23,968 bases of DNA. Source: DASYYE01 sp035946955. Lineage in GTDB: Bacteria; Actinomycetota; Actinomycetes; Streptosporangiales; Streptosporangiaceae. The notes under the pieces are model-generated. The model searched no databases. It had not been told where the DNA came from and saw only the letters and a list, made by a program, of their open reading frames with translations. The stretch covers positions 1-23,968 of the forward strand of contig DASYYE010000033.1 of assembly GCA_035946955.1 (NCBI GenBank), given 5' to 3'. This document shows, piece after piece, positions 21,244 to 23,968 of this stretch; positions within the stretch are counted from its first letter, which is position 1, and every line of letters begins with the position of its first letter. Position numbers and translations under genes: made by a program.

Positions 21244-22410
21244 TCACGACCCCCAGCCCGCCGGCATCCCGCCGGCCCGGCTGGCCACGATCTTCTCCGG
21301 GTACCCTGAGCGCTGATAGGCCGCGACCGGGTCGGGGTCCAGGCCATCCTCCTCGCGTATCCTCGCCAGCAGTGGCCGCACGTCGGTGCTGTAGGCATCC
21401 ATCAGCACTGCGTTGGCGCCGAGCACGTCGCCTGCCTGCTGTGCGGCGGCCAGCGCGGCGGAGTCGACGAGCAGTGCCTTGGCGGCCGCCTCCTGGACAT
21501 TGAGCACCGAGCGGATCTGGGCGGGGATCTTGGGCTCGATGTTGTGGCACTGGTCGAGCATGAACGCGATCCCCGCCGCCGGGCGCAGCGCGTCCGCCGC
21601 CACCACCTCGTGCATGATCCGGAAGAGCTGGAACGGGTCCGCCGCCCCGGCCATGAGGTCGTCGTCGGCATAGAACCTGCTGTTGAGGTCGAAACCGCCC
21701 AGCCGTCCCGCGCGCAGCAGGATGGCCACGATGAACTCGATGTTCGTGCCGGGCGCGTGGTGCCCGGTGTCCACCACGACCGTTGCCTGGGGCCCCAGCG
21801 CCATGCAGTGCAGTAAGGAGGTGCCCCAGTCCGGGACGTCGGTGGTGTAGAAGGACGGCTCGAACAGCTTGTACTCGAGCAGCATCCGTTGCGCGGGCGC
21901 CAGCCGCTGGTACACGACCGCAAGCGCCTCGGCCAGCCGGTCCTGGCGGGCCCGGATGTCGTCCTGGCCGGGGTAGTTGGTGCCGTCGGCGAACCACAGC
22001 TTCAGGTCACGCGACCCGGTGGCGTCCATGATGTCGACGCACTCCAGCAGGTGGTCCAGGGCCTTGCGGCGGACCTTCGGGTCCGGGTTCGCGACGCTGC
22101 CGAGCCGGTAGCTGTCGTCTTGGAAGACATTGGCGTTGACGGTCCCAATGGTGATCCCGGCGTCCCTGGCGTAGGACGCCAGGGACGCGTAGTCGCCGAC
22201 CTGGTCCCAGGGGATGTGCACCCCGACGCTGGGGGCGACCCCGGTGAACGCGTGGACCTGGGCCGCGTCGTCGATCTTCTCCCACGGCGTCCGGGGGGTC
22301 CCTGGCTGGGCGAACACCTTGAAGCGGGTGCCAGTGCTGCCGAACGCCCAGGAGGGGGTCTCGATCCTGTGTTCCCGCAGGGCGTCCTTCACGGCGCTGA
22401 GGTCATGCAT
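21244..22410 (-). CDS. rhaI: L-rhamnose isomerase (Gram-positive/RhaI type)
   Basis: A 388-residue xylose-isomerase-like TIM-barrel protein. The segments GVAPSVGVHIPWD (57-69), NANVFQDDSYRLGS (92-105), LLEYKLFEPSFY (177-188, with metal ligand E179), VVDTGHHAPGTNIEF (D214, H217/H218) and FDLNSRFYADDDLM (240-253) match the RhaI isomerases and carry the acidic and His metal ligands. It converts L-rhamnose to L-rhamnulose with a divalent metal, in the cytoplasm. ATG 22410 has GGGAG at 9 bases. It follows the RhaS gene by 45 bp and precedes the aldolase gene by 3 bp. A perfect 13-bp hairpin lies at codons for about residues 74-84 (22160-22188). Confidence 0.94.
   Translation of the reverse strand: MHDLSAVKDALREHRIETPSWAFGSTGTRFKVFAQPGTPRTPWEKIDDAAQVHAFTGVAPSVGVHIPWDQVGDYASLASYARDAGITIGTVNANVFQDDSYRLGSVANPDPKVRRKALDHLLECVDIMDATGSRDLKLWFADGTNYPGQDDIRARQDRLAEALAVVYQRLAPAQRMLLEYKLFEPSFYTTDVPDWGTSLLHCMALGPQATVVVDTGHHAPGTNIEFIVAILLRAGRLGGFDLNSRFYADDDLMAGAADPFQLFRIMHEVVAADALRPAAGIAFMLDQCHNIEPKIPAQIRSVLNVQEAAAKALLVDSAALAAAQQAGDVLGANAVLMDAYSTDVRPLLARIREEDGLDPDPVAAYQRSGYPEKIVASRAGGMPAGWGS
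22160..22188 (-). other. Perfect 13-bp intragenic hairpin inside rhaI
   Basis: GCGTCCCTGGCGT (22160-22172) and ACGCCAGGGACGC (22176-22188) are exact complements around a 3-base loop, within the first quarter of rhaI. It encodes an Ala-rich helix (ASLASYARDA), so the repeat may be a codon-level coincidence or an mRNA element that lowers downstream expression. Confidence 0.7.
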
Positions 22411-22455
22411 TCAGGTCATCTCCCGGACTGGGCATGCAACGGTGGCCTGTGTCTG

Positions 22456-23520
22456 TCAGAAGTTGAAGGCGTTGATGTTGGCCTTGTCGAACACGGTCGG
22501 CGGGCCGAGCAGGATGGTGCGGTCGGCGCCCACGGTGAACTTTCCGAGCTTGCCGGCGGTGAAGGTCTGCCCGGCCGCATTGGTGATCTTCTTGGACGCG
22601 AAGTCCACCGCCGCGTACGCGGCGAGGTAGCCCAGGTTCGCGGGGTTCCACAGCTCGAATGCCTGCACGGTCCCGTCGGCCACGTACTTCTTCATCGAGT
22701 CGGGCGTGCCCAGGCCAGTAAGGGCGATCTTGCCCCGGTACCTCGGGGTGTCCAGCACCCCGGCCGCCGCGAGGATGCCGACCGTCGTCGGCGAGATGAT
22801 GCCCTTGAGGTTCGGGTAGTGCTCCAGCAGGCCCTGGGTCACCTGGGTCGCGGTGGTCGGGTCATCGTTGCCGTAGACGACCGACACCAGCCTCATCTTC
22901 GGGAACTTCCTGAGTTCCTGCCTCATGTAGCCGATCCAGGCGTTCTGGTTGGTCGCCGACGCGGTCGCGGAGACGATCGCGATCTGCCCGCTGTCGTGGA
23001 CCTCCTTGGCGAGCACGTCCACCTCACTGGTCCCGATCCCGGCAGTGGACGCCTGGTTCACGAACAGGTCCCGGCAGGCGGGGGTGTCGGAGTCGTACGT
23101 TACGACCGTGACGCCCTGCTGCATGGCGTGGTTCAGCGTCGGGCACAACGCGGAGGGGTCGGTGGCGGACACGACCAGGGCGTTGGCGCCCCTTGTGATC
23201 GCCGCCTGGATGGCGGGGACCTGCGACGCTGGCGTCGCGGCGGTGCCACTGGTCTCGGTGCCGGTCTCACCCAGTGCACCCAGCGCGGCGAGTGCCCCGC
23301 CGGAATTGGCGCTGTCGGCAACGGTGAAGTAAGGGTTGCCGAGGTTCTTCGGGATGACGTAGACCTTCAGCCCAGTCTTGAGCCCGCCCGATGAGCTGGA
23401 GCCCGGCGATGACCCGCTGTGGCCCGCCGAGCCGCCCGAGGAGCTGCAGGCCGCCAGCACTGCTGACGCGGCAAGTATCGCCGCGGCGTACCGCAGCGTT
23501 CCCGTGTGGTTGCTTCTCAT
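22456..23520 (-). CDS. rhaS: Rhamnose ABC transporter substrate-binding lipoprotein
   Basis: A 354-residue lipoprotein with lipobox VLAAC (C25) and a Ser/Gly linker to about residue 45. It is a Peripla_BP_4-type sugar-binding protein: VYVIPKNLGNPYF (53-65), ALVVSATDPSALCP, VTYDSDTP, and a C-terminal VQAFELWNPANLGYLAAYAA. These segments match RhaS proteins that bind L-rhamnose outside the membrane. It follows an ABC permease gene by 67 bp in the same direction and precedes rhaI by 45 bp, supporting a rhamnose role. ATG 23520 has GAAAGGA 7 bases upstream. Confidence 0.9.
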   Translation of the reverse strand: MRSNHTGTLRYAAAILAASAVLAACSSSGGSAGHSGSSPGSSSSGGLKTGLKVYVIPKNLGNPYFTVADSANSGGALAALGALGETGTETSGTAATPASQVPAIQAAITRGANALVVSATDPSALCPTLNHAMQQGVTVVTYDSDTPACRDLFVNQASTAGIGTSEVDVLAKEVHDSGQIAIVSATASATNQNAWIGYMRQELRKFPKMRLVSVVYGNDDPTTATQVTQGLLEHYPNLKGIISPTTVGILAAAGVLDTPRYRGKIALTGLGTPDSMKKYVADGTVQAFELWNPANLGYLAAYAAVDFASKKITNAAGQTFTAGKLGKFTVGADRTILLGPPTVFDKANINAFNF

Positions 23521-23587
23521 GGTTGAATCCTTTCAATATATGGCATCGCGGATTGGTGAGCCAGACGTCAGCAGCCGTCCGCGGGGG

Positions 23588-23968
23588 TCAGTCGGGGTCG
23601 GCTCCGGTCGCTGTGGGTGCTCCGCGCCACCTGGTGAGCAGCGGACGGAACCTTGTGCCAAGCGATGCCGCGTTCGGCGCGAAGACACTGGCCAACAGCA
23701 GGCCACCGGTGACAATGCCGGTGGCCTCCTGGTTGAAGTTGGTCAGCAGGAGCGCGTTCTGGATCCCGGCGAACGCGAGCACGCCGAGCACCACGCCAGC
23801 AATGGAGCCCTTGCCGCCGAAGATGGACACCCCGGCGAGCAGCACGATGGCGACCACCGGCAGCTCAAGGCCGACGCCGTTGTTCTCCACCGCGGTGGCC
23901 AGGCGGAAGGTCCAGAGCACCCCAGCGAGCGCGCACACGACACCGGATATGACGAACAGGATGGTCTT
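23588..23968 (-). CDS. Sugar ABC transporter permease, C-terminal part (runs off window)
   Basis: The frame is open from the right edge to TGA at 23588 and gives the last 126 residues of a BPD_transp_2-family permease. AVENNGVGLELPVVAIVLLAG and VSIFGGKGSIAGVVLG are the conserved regions around the last cytoplasmic loop and helices, followed by GIVTGGLLLASV and a hydrophilic tail. The position before rhaS makes it RhaP or RhaQ; which of the two cannot be decided from the fragment. The other permease and the ATPase are expected beyond the edge. Confidence 0.9.
   Translation of the reverse strand, partial: KTILFVISGVVCALAGVLWTFRLATAVENNGVGLELPVVAIVLLAGVSIFGGKGSIAGVVLGVLAFAGIQNALLLTNFNQEATGIVTGGLLLASVFAPNAASLGTRFRPLLTRWRGAPTATGADPD

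Overview
The window reads as chromosomal DNA of a high-GC actinomycete. Coding regions are strongly GC-biased at the third codon position, GTG starts and 4-bp ATGA/GTGA gene overlaps are common, and many secreted proteins carry Sec or lipoprotein signals. The genus cannot be fixed from the sequence. No tRNA, rRNA or CRISPR array was seen.

Left part (1-6090), accessory: the 3' end of a secreted protein with a CBM6/35-like carbohydrate-binding module; a 538-bp gap with a 13-bp stem and a 19-bp tandem duplication; a translationally coupled membrane protein / winged-helix regulator pair behind a perfect 19-bp palindrome; a GNAT acetyltransferase behind a perfect 34-bp palindrome; a WD40 protein with about 14 blades that looks like a STAND NTPase-WD40 protein lacking its NTPase half; and a gene-poor stretch with a probable remnant of a group II intron reverse transcriptase.

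Middle part (6030-9300): a secreted GH18-like glycoside hydrolase with a promoter overlapped by three copies of an ACTGGTAAG half-site, then an orphan family-5 solute-binding lipoprotein with no permease beside it, closed by two strong stem-loops.

Right part (9300-23968), all on the minus strand: a rhamnose locus. In the direction of transcription it runs ABC permease (cut by the window edge), rhamnose-binding lipoprotein RhaS, L-rhamnose isomerase RhaI, bifunctional rhamnulose-1-phosphate aldolase/lactaldehyde dehydrogenase, an 85-residue LuxR-type HTH-only protein coupled to rhamnulokinase RhaB, then a LacI-family regulator coupled by 4-bp overlaps to lutA-lutB-lutC, then a secreted GH78 alpha-L-rhamnosidase and a secreted S53 peptidase. 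Together these genes can release rhamnose outside the cell, import it, convert it to DHAP plus L-lactaldehyde, oxidise the aldehyde to L-lactate, and oxidise lactate to pyruvate. A 16-bp sequence, TGAMACGTTCTAAGAC, with one mismatch between its two copies, lies upstream of both lacI-lutABC and the rhamnosidase gene. It is the best candidate for the LacI operator tying the locus together. Perfect 17-bp and 13-bp stems lie inside rhaB and rhaI.
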